Positions 1 to 6,110 of a stretch of 12,118 nt of DNA are shown in pieces; the first letter of the stretch is position 1, and every line of letters begins with the position of its first letter. The stretch spans positions 1 to 12,118 of the forward strand of contig WFPN01000234.1 in assembly GCA_015487535.1 (NCBI GenBank), written 5' to 3'. Both the position numbers and the translations under genes were made by a program. Source of the DNA: Aquificaceae bacterium. GTDB taxonomy: Bacteria; Aquificota; Aquificia; Aquificales; Aquificaceae. Under the pieces are notes generated by a model that saw only the letters and a list, made by a program, of their open reading frames with translations, searched no databases and was not told the origin of the DNA.

Positions 1-132
1 ATAGAAGGAGAAAGCCTTCGTCCTTTTAAAGTAATTTCTCGCGAACTCTATCTTGGAACCCCACACGTTCGTGGCGAACCCGTGAAGATGTATCCACAGT
101 TTTTTAGGGTTGTTGGCGTCGTAAAAGAACAT
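1..132 (-). CDS. alpha/beta-fold hydrolase, N-terminal 44 residues only (partial)
   Basis: Reading the minus strand from the ATG at 132 to the window edge gives 44 uninterrupted codons starting MFFYDANNPKKLW and continuing IHLHGFATNVWGSKIEF. The LHGF motif right after the first beta strand is the oxyanion-hole segment of small serine alpha/beta hydrolases of the YqiA/YcfP/esterase kind. The catalytic Ser-Asp-His triad would lie outside the window, so the substrate cannot be named. There is no signal peptide, so it is probably cytoplasmic. The ATG has no Shine-Dalgarno. Instead a perfect TATAAT (complement of 139-144) ends 6 nt upstream, suggesting a leaderless mRNA. The gene is divergent from the secreted hydrolase at 158, only 25 bp away. 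The call rests on 44 residues; the fold assignment is fairly safe, the function open. Confidence 0.72.
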   Translation of the reverse strand, partial: MFFYDANNPKKLWIHLHGFATNVWGSKIEFARNYFKRTKAFSFY

Positions 133-157
133 GCTTTAATTATAGTAGGGGTGCTTC
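133..157. promoter_or_regulatory. 25-bp divergent intergenic region with overlapping -10 elements
   Basis: On the minus strand TATAAT (139-144) lies 6 nt before the ATG at 132. On the plus strand TATAGT (141-146) or TTTAAT (135-140) could serve the gene starting at 158, with an SD-like AGGGGTG at 147-153. The two hexamers share bases 141-144, so initiation on one strand should exclude the other. No good -35 is seen for the minus gene; TTGGCG at 113-118 is a weak candidate for the plus gene. Confidence 0.45.
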
Positions 158-1012
158 ATGAGGGGGCTTATTATCGTAACCCTGGCTCTAGCGCTGCTTT
201 CCTTCGGTAAGCCCGTATCCATCTTCATAGATTTCGAGGGCAAGAAGCTCAAAGCGAACGCAGAATGGTCCGTCCCGGAGGGTGTTAAACCCAGGGTGGC
301 GATCCTCTGGCTACACGGGCTCTTCCAGACCCACAGGATGAGAGAACCTATATCCCAGCAGAGGGAGTTTTGGGTATCCGAAGGCTATCCAGTTCTTTCC
401 CCAACACTCACCCTAGGGGTTAACGACAGGAGGGAGCCCTACGACTGCTCCTATCCTCTAGACCACCCTTACGAGCTGAACATAAAGGAGATAAAGGAGT
501 GGGTTGGATGGTTGAAGGGACAGGGGATCGAGAAGATAATCCTCGCCGGACACTCGATGGGGGGCCAGGAGGTTATACACGCGGCGGAAGAGCTATCTAA
601 AGACAAGGCCGTAGTGGGGGTCCTCGCCGTAGCCCCGGCGAAGGGAGTTCCGAGAAAACACCCCCTCCTTAAGAAGGCCAGGGAGCTGGTTGAAAATGGT
701 GAGGGGAAAAAGCTCCTCGAGACGAGCTTCTTTTACTGCCAGAAGACAAAGGTTAGCGCAAGAACCCTGTACACCTACTACGGTATAGACAGGAACATAG
801 GCCGATCCCTGCAGAGGATAGAGGTCCCCGTACTGATAGTCTGGGGAGGAGAGGACGACAGAGTGAAGGACCTGCCTACCTTCCTGGAGCCTTACATGAA
901 GGAAAACATCAGGGTAGAGGTAATAGATTACGCCGATCACTTCTTCAGGGATCTCGCGGCCGAGGACCTCAGGGATATAGCGATAGAGTTCTTCAGGGAA
1001 ACCCTTAGGTAG
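158..1012 (+). CDS. secreted or membrane-anchored alpha/beta hydrolase
   Basis: This 284-residue protein opens with a hydrophobic signal-like segment (residues 3-16, IIVTLALALLSFG), so it is probably exported. The mature part has alpha/beta-hydrolase features in the right order: WLHGLF (51-56, oxyanion-hole strand), the nucleophile elbow GHSMG (131-135, Ser133), a late WGGEDDRV segment giving an acid near Asp233/234, and DHFF with His261. The segment with Cys97 and Cys193 could hold a disulfide in the periplasm. The family covers esterases, lipases and related hydrolases, and nothing here fixes the substrate. The ATG at 158 follows an SD-like AGGGGTG. The 3' end overlaps the convergent methyltransferase gene by 8 bp. 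Hydrolase fold: confident; specific reaction: unknown. Confidence 0.85.
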   Translation: MRGLIIVTLALALLSFGKPVSIFIDFEGKKLKANAEWSVPEGVKPRVAILWLHGLFQTHRMREPISQQREFWVSEGYPVLSPTLTLGVNDRREPYDCSYPLDHPYELNIKEIKEWVGWLKGQGIEKIILAGHSMGGQEVIHAAEELSKDKAVVGVLAVAPAKGVPRKHPLLKKARELVENGEGKKLLETSFFYCQKTKVSARTLYTYYGIDRNIGRSLQRIEVPVLIVWGGEDDRVKDLPTFLEPYMKENIRVEVIDYADHFFRDLAAEDLRDIAIEFFRETLR

Positions 1013-1640
1013 CACAGATACATGTAAAGCCCGCCTCGGAAGAGTAGCCCTCCCTGACCTCCATATTACTGACGGGTGCTCTGTCCTGGGGCTCTTCAAA
1101 GAGCGTGCTTCTGACCCCTCTCAGGGTGAAGCCGGCCGTGCCGAGCATCTCCTTTACCTCATCAAATGTATAAAACCTGGCGTGCCTGTATATGGGATGG
1201 CCCTCCGCCGCCTTCTTCCTGTAAAACTCTGCCCAGGGACTCTCTCCGAGGACGAGTCCGAGAATGAGCCGACCGCCAGATACAAGCACCCTCCTTATCT
1301 CCTTCAACACCCTGGGTGGATCCTCAACAAAGCATATGGAGACTACCACAAGTACTAGATCGAAGCTCCCTTCCTTGAAGGGTAGCCTCTCGCCCACACC
1401 CTGAACACAGATCACACCCCTTCTCTCCGCCATCTTTAGCATCTCGTAGGATGGGTCCAGACCAAACCTCACGCCCAAGGCCGAAGCGAACCTCCCCGTG
1501 CCCACGCCCACCTCGAGGCCCTTCTGAAAGCTACCTAAGAGCCCCTTTAAACACCTAAGTTCGAGCTCGAAGGCTGAACGGCCGAAGGGCCTTTCGTACC
1601 AGAGATCGTACTCCTCAACGAGGCTATCGAAGACCCTCAT
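1005..1640 (-). CDS. class I SAM-dependent methyltransferase (Methyltransf_11/UbiE-like)
   Basis: A 211-residue protein with the class I methyltransferase core: motif I LEVGVGTGRFA (42-52) binds SAM, the acidic residue after strand 2 is Asp62 (GLDPS), motif II/III is LPFKEGSFDLVL (86-97), and a post-motif segment LKEIRRVLVSGGRLIL (112-127) is typical of Methyltransf_11 enzymes acting on small molecules. The substrate is not evident. No signal or membrane segment is seen, so it acts in the cytoplasm. The ATG overlaps the gspM stop (ATGA at 1637-1640), making it the third gene of the gspL-gspM unit and probably translationally coupled. The C-terminus ends in a small C-x-C sequence (CICAT) of unknown meaning. 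Its stop lies inside the end of the convergent hydrolase gene. Confidence 0.9.
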   Translation of the reverse strand: MRVFDSLVEEYDLWYERPFGRSAFELELRCLKGLLGSFQKGLEVGVGTGRFASALGVRFGLDPSYEMLKMAERRGVICVQGVGERLPFKEGSFDLVLVVVSICFVEDPPRVLKEIRRVLVSGGRLILGLVLGESPWAEFYRKKAAEGHPIYRHARFYTFDEVKEMLGTAGFTLRGVRSTLFEEPQDRAPVSNMEVREGYSSEAGFTCICAT

Positions 1641-2038
1641 CTAACAACCATCCTGACCTCGAATATACCCTTACCTGTGTTGTCCACCGCGGAAAAGGAT
1701 ACGACCTCGAACCTGTCCTCGAGACTCTTCACAAGGTCTGGGACAACGCTCCACGGGATATCCTTTAGCTGGACCTCCACACCGCTCTCTGTCCTGAACA
1801 CCTTCTGGGGTTCGAGCCCGTGTTTGGAGAGAAGGCTCACGAGAGCTTCTTCGGTGGCAGGAGCCTTTGTCCTCAGGGGGAGGTTCTTGAGGTAAAAGAG
1901 AAACTCCTTGTGAGCGAAGTACTCTTTGACCACATCCTTCCTTACGTCTCCAGCAACGGAGAGGGCGTAAACCAGAAAGAGCGCCGAGATCAACAGGGAC
2001 ACCACGTAAACGAGACGACGGCTCAGATACCTCCTCAT
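1637..2038 (-). CDS. gspM: GspM-like type II secretion inner-membrane subunit
   Basis: A 133-residue bitopic protein: a short basic cytoplasmic start (MRRYLSRR), one transmembrane helix (about 9-28), a helical stretch (31-52), then a small alpha/beta domain (about 62-133). In that domain a helix containing LLSKHGLEP leads to strands VEVQLKDIPW and FEVRMVV. This is the plan of GspM (and PilO), whose periplasmic ferredoxin-like domain pairs with GspL in the secretion or pilus assembly platform. It follows gspL directly, with start and stop overlapping as ATGA (2035-2038), and has a clear SD (GAGGTGGAG just upstream). Sequence identity to GspM is weak by eye; the call relies on topology, size and the GspL partner. 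A PilO-like role in a type IV pilus is the main alternative. Confidence 0.62.
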   Translation of the reverse strand: MRRYLSRRLVYVVSLLISALFLVYALSVAGDVRKDVVKEYFAHKEFLFYLKNLPLRTKAPATEEALVSLLSKHGLEPQKVFRTESGVEVQLKDIPWSVVPDLVKSLEDRFEVVSFSAVDNTGKGIFEVRMVVR

Positions 2039-3168
2039 CTTATCTCCACCTCAAACTCGAAGCTCCCCTCGGGTGTTTCCCTAACCCTCTTCGCCCCTAT
2101 CCTAACCGCGGTATCCCTGTCCTTCGCCTCTCCTGTAACCTTCAGAACACCGTCTTCGAACTCTATCCTGTAGATCTTCATACCCTCTCCTAGCTTTTCC
2201 GAGAGCCTCAACATCCTGTCCGTCAGAGGGTAGGGCTCGGTCATGGACATACTCTTTACCTGGTCCCTGACCGCTACAGCAGGCTTCTGCGGGAACTTCC
2301 TCTTGAACTCCAGCCTCTCTTCCTTCCTTATCTTTCTTACGAAGCTGTCCTTCAGGTAGCCCATCCCAAGACCGGAGGCTATAAAGAGTATCAAGGAAGA
2401 TCCCAAGATAAGGGAGACCCTCCTCAGATCCCTCTCCGATAGCTCCTCCTCCCTGAAGTCGGGAGAACAGTCTTCGTAAACGAACTTAAGGGATGCCCCG
2501 AAGGCTGAAATCAGCTCTGGTGGAACCAGATCGTTCCTCAAGACATCTTCAAATAGGTCCTCTATACCCTTGAGCCTGCTCCCCCCTCCGCTGAGTAGAA
2601 CGGGCTTCTCTCTTATATCCTTACCGAAGGATGAGAGTATGCCCTCGAAGGCCTCCCTGATAGCAGCGTTCTTTATGCCCTCTCCTATTAGCACGTCCTC
2701 AGAGGCTATCTGCTTAAGGTAATCGATTCCCTTCAGGACTACCCTGTAGGAGGACATCTCCCCCTCCTCCACGTTCACCAGGGTAGTCTTCCTCCTCCCT
2801 ATGTCTAAGACGTAGCAGTTATCTATACCGAGTGCCTTTGCAACCCTTGCCAGGGAAAATACCTCAGGATCGAGAGCGAAGCTGTCTTCCGGAAGTTCAA
2901 AGTCCCTCACAACGGCCAAACAGTATTCGTCCCCTTTCAGCTTTACGTCCCAGAGGACCTCACCGAACTTCTCCTCAACCTCTATGCCCAGAGCCCGCCT
3001 GAGGTCGTAGGCATCTCTTATGTCCGTTTTATCCCTTCTCACGTAGCACAGATCTGAAGGTACCACGTATATCTTTCTTCCCCGCTTCTCGGTTACCTTC
3101 CAGTTCTTCCTAAGGGGAGAGTAGTCTATGCTGAAGATCTTCTCCCCGTCCACGCCCGTGTATATCAT
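2035..3168 (-). CDS. gspL: GspL/PilM-like protein: actin-like domain, one TM, periplasmic domain
   Basis: 377 residues. Residues 1-230 resemble the PilM/GspL actin-like ATPase-fold domain: a phosphate-1 type loop YVLDIGRRKTTLVNV (119-133) and an adenosine-type LLSGGGSRLKGIEDLF (191-206). A single transmembrane helix follows (about 251-271), then a linker and a small C-terminal domain (about 329-377) with the strand pattern IYRIEFEDGVLKVTGEA and FEFEVEI. Cytoplasmic actin-like domain, TM and periplasmic ferredoxin-like domain in one chain is the GspL arrangement; in type IV pili these parts are split between PilM and PilN. GspL recruits the secretion ATPase GspE to the inner membrane. The ATG at 3168 has no SD, but a TAGAAT ends 7 nt upstream. 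First gene of the unit with gspM and the methyltransferase. Confidence 0.72.
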   Translation of the reverse strand: MIYTGVDGEKIFSIDYSPLRKNWKVTEKRGRKIYVVPSDLCYVRRDKTDIRDAYDLRRALGIEVEEKFGEVLWDVKLKGDEYCLAVVRDFELPEDSFALDPEVFSLARVAKALGIDNCYVLDIGRRKTTLVNVEEGEMSSYRVVLKGIDYLKQIASEDVLIGEGIKNAAIREAFEGILSSFGKDIREKPVLLSGGGSRLKGIEDLFEDVLRNDLVPPELISAFGASLKFVYEDCSPDFREEELSERDLRRVSLILGSSLILFIASGLGMGYLKDSFVRKIRKEERLEFKRKFPQKPAVAVRDQVKSMSMTEPYPLTDRMLRLSEKLGEGMKIYRIEFEDGVLKVTGEAKDRDTAVRIGAKRVRETPEGSFEFEVEIR

Positions 3169-3181
3169 GCCGATTATTCTA
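3169..3181 (-). promoter_or_regulatory. putative leaderless promoter of gspL
   Basis: On the minus strand TAGAAT (complement of 3176-3181) is followed by 7 nt (AATCGGC) and then the gspL ATG. No SD is present. With normal spacing transcription would start at or next to the A of the ATG. The -35 is poor: TTATCA at 3201-3206 needs a 19-bp spacer. Confidence 0.45.
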
Positions 3182-3203
3182 CCCCTTTCGGCGCCAGAGA
3201 TGA

Positions 3204-3233
3204 TAAAATATGACGAAAGTCATAAAGGAGGAG
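3204..3233 (+). promoter_or_regulatory. -10-like element, GNRA hairpin and strong SD before the ODP gene
   Basis: TAAAAT (3204-3209) could be a -10. Immediately after it lies a perfect 6-bp inverted repeat, TATGAC-GAAA-GTCATA (3209-3224), with a GNRA-type tetraloop in RNA. The SD AAGGAGGAG (3224-3232) directly follows. The SD decides the start at 3236 rather than an in-frame ATG upstream at 3128 that lies inside gspL. Confidence 0.45.
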
Positions 3234-3235
3234 TC

Positions 3236-3994
3236 ATGGCCGGTAAGGAGCTGTTTAAATCCGAGAACCACAAAGTGTTCCTGTTCGAGGAGCTCACGCC
3301 AGCAAGCGCAGTCCAGGCCAACCAGTTTCTCATACTCCATGGGGACGAGGCGGTTCTACTCGATCCCGGGGGCCACAAGGTCCAGTCCAAGCTCTTCGCC
3401 GACATATCCGTTCTGATACCTCCTAAAAACATCAGGTACGTGTTCCTTTCCCACCAGGATCCGGACATAGTGGCGAGCATAAACTACTGGCTCATGACCA
3501 CAGATGCAACCGCACTCATATCCAAGCTCTGGATAAGGTTCCTGCCCCACTTCGGCCTAGACTCAAAGCTCGAAGGCAGGGTGATCCCGATAGACGACGG
3601 CGGAACTAGGATCACGCTCGGTGGAGACTGCGAGCTGCTGATCATCCCTGCCCACTTCCTCCACTCACCGGGGAACTTTCAGATATACGACCCCGTTTCC
3701 AAGATACTCTTCTCCGGAGATCTGGGTGCCTCTCTGGGTCAGGATTACGTCTTCGTGGAAGACTTCGACTCCCACATCAAGTACATGGAGGGTTTCCACA
3801 AAAGGTACATGGCATCGGGAAAGGTAATGAAACTCTGGGCCAACATGGTTAGGAATCTCGACATAGAGACGATAGCACCCCAGCACGGGGCCATCTTCAG
3901 AGGGAAGGAGATGGTAAGCAGGTTCATAGACTGGGTGGAGAACCTGGAGTGCGGGGTTGATCTGCTTTCAGAAAAGGATTATACTTTACCATGA
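3236..3994 (+). CDS. single-domain MBL-fold diiron protein (ODP/flavodiiron-type beta-lactamase domain)
   Basis: 252 residues from the SD-supported ATG. The chain matches the metallo-beta-lactamase domain of flavodiiron proteins (FprA/ROO) and stand-alone oxygen-binding diiron proteins (ODP): FLILHGDEAVLLDPGG start, then ligands His73, Asp75 and Asp77 in SHQDPD, His143 in HFLHSPGN, bridging Asp162 in FSGDLG, and His217 in PQHGAIF. Spacings (His143-Asp162 is 19 residues) agree with the diiron family rather than with zinc hydrolases. The position after Asp77, often His in MBL proteins, is Ile. There is no flavodoxin or rubredoxin domain, so electrons would need a separate donor, or the protein may simply bind or sense O2 or NO. 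It overlaps sco by ATGA (3991-3994), linking it to copper-oxidase assembly genes. Cytoplasmic; no signal peptide. Confidence 0.82.
   Translation: MAGKELFKSENHKVFLFEELTPASAVQANQFLILHGDEAVLLDPGGHKVQSKLFADISVLIPPKNIRYVFLSHQDPDIVASINYWLMTTDATALISKLWIRFLPHFGLDSKLEGRVIPIDDGGTRITLGGDCELLIIPAHFLHSPGNFQIYDPVSKILFSGDLGASLGQDYVFVEDFDSHIKYMEGFHKRYMASGKVMKLWANMVRNLDIETIAPQHGAIFRGKEMVSRFIDWVENLECGVDLLSEKDYTLP
3957..3985 (+). promoter_or_regulatory. putative internal promoter for sco
   Basis: TTGATC (3957-3962), a 17-bp spacer and TATACT (3980-3985) lie inside the end of the ODP gene. The hexamer ends 5 nt before the ATG at 3991 and 8 nt before the in-frame ATG at 3994. There is no SD for sco, so a leaderless or nearly leaderless transcript is plausible beside read-through from the ODP gene. 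Confidence 0.45.
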
Positions 3995-4578
3995 TGAAGC
4001 GCCTTTGGTTAGTTTTTACTATCCTTGCGGTTATCCTCTCCTTATCCTGCGAAAGGAAGGAGGACTTCAACGGGACACTCTACGACAAGCCCGCTAAAGA
4101 GTTCTGCCTAACCGGATGGAAGGACGGCAAGGAGAGGAAGGTCTGCCTCTCAGACTTCAGAGGTAAGGTAGTTCTCATGTTTTTCGGCTACACCCACTGC
4201 CCCGATGTGTGTCCGGCCGCCCTCCAGACGCTCGCAAAGACGATGAACCTTCTGGACGAGGATGAGAAGAGCAAGGTTCAGGTGGTATTCATAAGCGTGG
4301 ACCCGGAGAGGGACACCCCCGAGGTGGCACAGAAGTACGCAGAGTTCTTCAACCCCAGCTTCATAGGGCTCACCGGGACTCCCGACGAGATCAAAAAGGT
4401 GGCCAAGGATTACATGGCCTTTTACAAGAAGGTCGAAGGCCAATCGGAGGGAGGATACCTCGTAGATCACACGGCCTACATATACCTGATAACCCCCGAC
4501 GGGGTCCTCAAGCTCATATACCCTTCCACCAAGCAGAAGCCCGAGCTGATGGCGGAGGACATAAAGAAGTTCCTTTAG
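3991..4578 (+). CDS. sco1: Sco1/SenC copper chaperone, lipoprotein
   Basis: 195 residues. An N-terminal signal with a lipobox-like LSLSC (Cys20) predicts a lipid anchor facing the periplasm. The thioredoxin-like domain carries the Sco copper site: FFGYTHCPDVC with Cys70 and Cys74 (CxxxC), ISVDPERDTP (101-110), and the distal ligand His160 in LVDHTAYIYLI. Sco proteins deliver copper to, or reduce, the CuA site of cytochrome c oxidase subunit II. Two further cysteines, Cys39 (EFCLTG) and Cys52 (KVCLSDF), flank the entry beta-hairpin and could form a disulfide, which is unusual for the family. Start choice is between 3991 and 3994 (ATGATG); the first overlaps the ODP stop. Followed 9 bp later by the PCu(A)C chaperone gene. 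Confidence 0.95.
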   Translation: MMKRLWLVFTILAVILSLSCERKEDFNGTLYDKPAKEFCLTGWKDGKERKVCLSDFRGKVVLMFFGYTHCPDVCPAALQTLAKTMNLLDEDEKSKVQVVFISVDPERDTPEVAQKYAEFFNPSFIGLTGTPDEIKKVAKDYMAFYKKVEGQSEGGYLVDHTAYIYLITPDGVLKLIYPSTKQKPELMAEDIKKFL

Positions 4579-4587
4579 GAGGATGTT

Positions 4588-5010
4588 ATGAGAGTCTTAG
4601 CCCTTTTAATTCTCTTCTTCGGCTTCGCCCTTTCCAAGCCCAAGATCATCGTGGAGGACCCGTGGGTGAGGGCGGTCCCACCCGTATCCACCATGAGCGC
4701 TGCCTTCATGAAGGTTAGGAACGCAGGGGATGAGGACGACTACCTGATCGGAGCGAGGTCAGAGGTATCCAAGATAACGGAGATTCACACCACCGTGATG
4801 GAAGACGGGATGATGAAGATGCGCAGAGTGAAGGAGGTAAAGGTGCCGGCGGGCGGGCTTGTGGAGTTCAAGCCTATGGGTAAACATATAATGCTGATAG
4901 ACCTTAAAAGACCCCTGAAGGCTGGTGAGAAGATTAGGATAACGCTCATCTTCAAGAAGAGCGGAGAGATAACAGTAGAAGCTCCTGTCAGAAGGATGGG
5001 TATGCGTTAG
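4588..5010 (+). CDS. PCu(A)C periplasmic copper(I) chaperone (DUF461)
   Basis: 140 residues with a short signal peptide (1-16, ending FALS). The mature domain has the family opening VEDPWVRAVPP (22-32) and the complete copper motif His-x10-Met-x21-His-x-Met, here His67, Met78, His100 and Met102. Members bind Cu(I) in the periplasm and pass it to the CuA centre of subunit II, working with Sco. The ATG follows a perfect AGGAGG (4577-4582) that overlaps the sco stop, so translation is well supported and coupled. Length is typical of the single-domain family. Its position between Sco and a thioredoxin-fold lipoprotein agrees with a CuA assembly operon. Confidence 0.95.
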   Translation: MRVLALLILFFGFALSKPKIIVEDPWVRAVPPVSTMSAAFMKVRNAGDEDDYLIGARSEVSKITEIHTTVMEDGMMKMRRVKEVKVPAGGLVEFKPMGKHIMLIDLKRPLKAGEKIRITLIFKKSGEITVEAPVRRMGMR

Positions 5011-5013
5011 TAG

Positions 5014-5466
5014 ATGAGAAGTCTCCTGGTTGCAGTCCTGTTGTTGCTCCTCTCCTGTTCCGGGGATTCGATATACAAGCTCAAGGTGAGGGATCTCTCC
5101 GGAAGGGAGGTCAGCCTTGAGAGTTACAGGGGAAAACCTCTCATAGTTTACGTCTGGTCTGGAACGTGTATAGGACACACCGAGGACCTCAAGAGGCTAG
5201 TTAAGATCTACCCCAAGCTCGGTAAAGACGTAAGCCTGATATCCATAGCGATAATGATGGACGAGTCCGATGTGAAAGAGGTTCTAAGGAAGAACGGCAT
5301 AAAACCGAACTTCCCCGTTTACGCCGACCCGAGAGGTGAGTTCTCAGAGAAGGTAACCCTAATATTCCTGCCGGCCACCATAAAGATAGACGAGAGGGGC
5401 AACGTAAGGGGGAACTATCCGAAACTGCCCCAGGACCTAATCTCTCTTATACCTTCCCATCAGTGA
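5014..5466 (+). CDS. TlpA/redoxin-like thioredoxin-fold lipoprotein with CxxH site
   Basis: 150 residues. A signal segment LLVAVLLLLLSC ends in a lipobox with Cys15, so it should be membrane-anchored in the periplasm. The fold is thioredoxin-like: DLSGREVSLESYRGKPLIVYVW leads into the active-site turn, and the cis-proline is Pro120 (FLPAT). The turn is SGTCIGHTEDL, so only the first cysteine (Cys52) remains and the second is His55: CxxH, not CxxC. Without the resolving cysteine it is unlikely to be a standard disulfide reductase. A Cys/His metal site or a one-cysteine exchange role are possible. Last gene of the ODP-sco-PCu(A)C operon, 3 bp after the preceding stop, with no obvious SD. TlpA-type reductants are known partners of Sco and PCu(A)C in CuA assembly. 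Its end overlaps the convergent PEBP gene by 30 bp. Confidence 0.83.
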   Translation: MRSLLVAVLLLLLSCSGDSIYKLKVRDLSGREVSLESYRGKPLIVYVWSGTCIGHTEDLKRLVKIYPKLGKDVSLISIAIMMDESDVKEVLRKNGIKPNFPVYADPRGEFSEKVTLIFLPATIKIDERGNVRGNYPKLPQDLISLIPSHQ

Positions 5467-5961
5467 TCCCTCCCCTAGGATGTGGGCCCTCATCCTGTCC
5501 TCTACCTGCCTCCTCGTCGCTTTTGGTGGTAGGTTCAAGCTCTCAACGTCGAGGGCGTAAACCTTGAAGAAGTACCTGTGGTAACCGTGACCCTTCGGTG
5601 GACAGGGGCCACCGTATCCGACGTAGCCAAAGTCGTTCATCCCCTGCTTCACACCGTCTATCTGGTCCGCCTTCGGGATCCCCTCCTCGAGCTCCCTAAC
5701 CTCCGAGGGGATATCGTAAACCACCCAGTGGGTGAAGGTCCCTATGGGTGCGTCCGGATCGTCCACTATTATCACGAAGCTCCTGGTTCCCTCGGGCACT
5801 TCGGACCACCGTAGGGGCGGGGAGATATCAACCCCATCGCAGGTGTACCTGACGGGTATTACCTCTCCCTCCCTAAAGGCATCGCTCTCCACCTTCATGC
5901 TTTTTCCTCCCGCTACGGCCACGCTTATACCGAACAGGGTGGGAAGCAGGAAACCCAGCAT
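5437..5961 (-). CDS. YbhB/YbcL family PEBP (Raf kinase inhibitor-like) protein, secreted
   Basis: 174 residues with a signal peptide (about 1-18, MLGFLLPTLFGISVAVAG). The PEBP signature is complete: YTCDGVDISPPLRW (39-52), VDDPDAP (66-72), THWVVYDIP (77-85), GPCPPKGHGYHRYFF (118-132). Bacterial PEBP proteins share the anion or phospholipid-head binding pocket of the eukaryotic family, but their role is poorly known; export suggests a periplasmic or surface function. The ATG follows GAGGGGGAAGG, a good purine-rich SD, and a TATAAT lies 18 nt upstream. The last 30 bp overlap the convergent thioredoxin-fold gene, with no room for a terminator between them. Confidence 0.93.
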   Translation of the reverse strand: MLGFLLPTLFGISVAVAGGKSMKVESDAFREGEVIPVRYTCDGVDISPPLRWSEVPEGTRSFVIIVDDPDAPIGTFTHWVVYDIPSEVRELEEGIPKADQIDGVKQGMNDFGYVGYGGPCPPKGHGYHRYFFKVYALDVESLNLPPKATRRQVEDRMRAHILGEGSLMGRYKRD

Positions 5962-5979
5962 ACCTTCCCCCTCTGATTA

Positions 5980-5985
5980 ATTATA
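5980..5985 (-). promoter_or_regulatory. -10 element (TATAAT) for the PEBP gene
   Basis: A perfect TATAAT on the minus strand ends 18 nt before the ATG at 5961. The predicted leader is about 12 nt and consists almost only of the SD, GAGGGGGAAGGT. No clear -35 is present. A second minus-strand TATAAT at 6027-6032 is an alternative. Confidence 0.5.
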
Positions 5986-6028
5986 AGCCTCAGAGCTCCT
6001 ACTTCCAGAGGCTTTGGGAGACAACGAT

Positions 6029-6057
6029 TATAAAACCACTTGACAAAGTGTTTTATA
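6029..6057. repeat. imperfect inverted repeat overlapping the sRNA promoter
   Basis: The arms are TATAAAACCACTT (6029-6041) and AAGTGTTTTATA (6046-6057), separated by GACA. They are complementary except for one extra C in the left arm. The centre of symmetry sits on the -35 TTGACA (6040-6045), so the repeat is well placed to be an operator for a dimeric regulator acting on the plus-strand promoter, and possibly on the divergent PEBP promoter. Confidence 0.5.
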
Positions 6058-6068
6058 GGTGGTATATT
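6040..6068 (+). promoter_or_regulatory. near-consensus sigma-70 promoter TTGACA-N17-TATATT
   Basis: A perfect -35 (6040-6045), an optimal 17-bp spacer and a 5/6 -10 (6063-6068) predict a start near 6075. It is the best promoter in the window, yet no convincing plus-strand gene follows before the opposing tmk gene. It therefore most likely drives the short RNA described next. Confidence 0.75.
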
Positions 6069-6110
6069 AATCCCAGCTACAGGTGAGAAAGAGGTTGGGA
6101 GTGAAAAACT

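Noticed and set aside
3128..3235. 36-residue N-terminal extension of the ODP protein from an ATG inside gspL
   Set aside because: The ATG at 3236 has a perfect SD (AAGGAGGAG), and the extension would overlap gspL and its promoter with no homology-like sequence.
6071..6100. TCCCAGC/GTTGGGA stem as a 5' hairpin of the sRNA
   Set aside because: Half of the left arm lies upstream of the predicted start near 6075, so the stem would not be fully transcribed.
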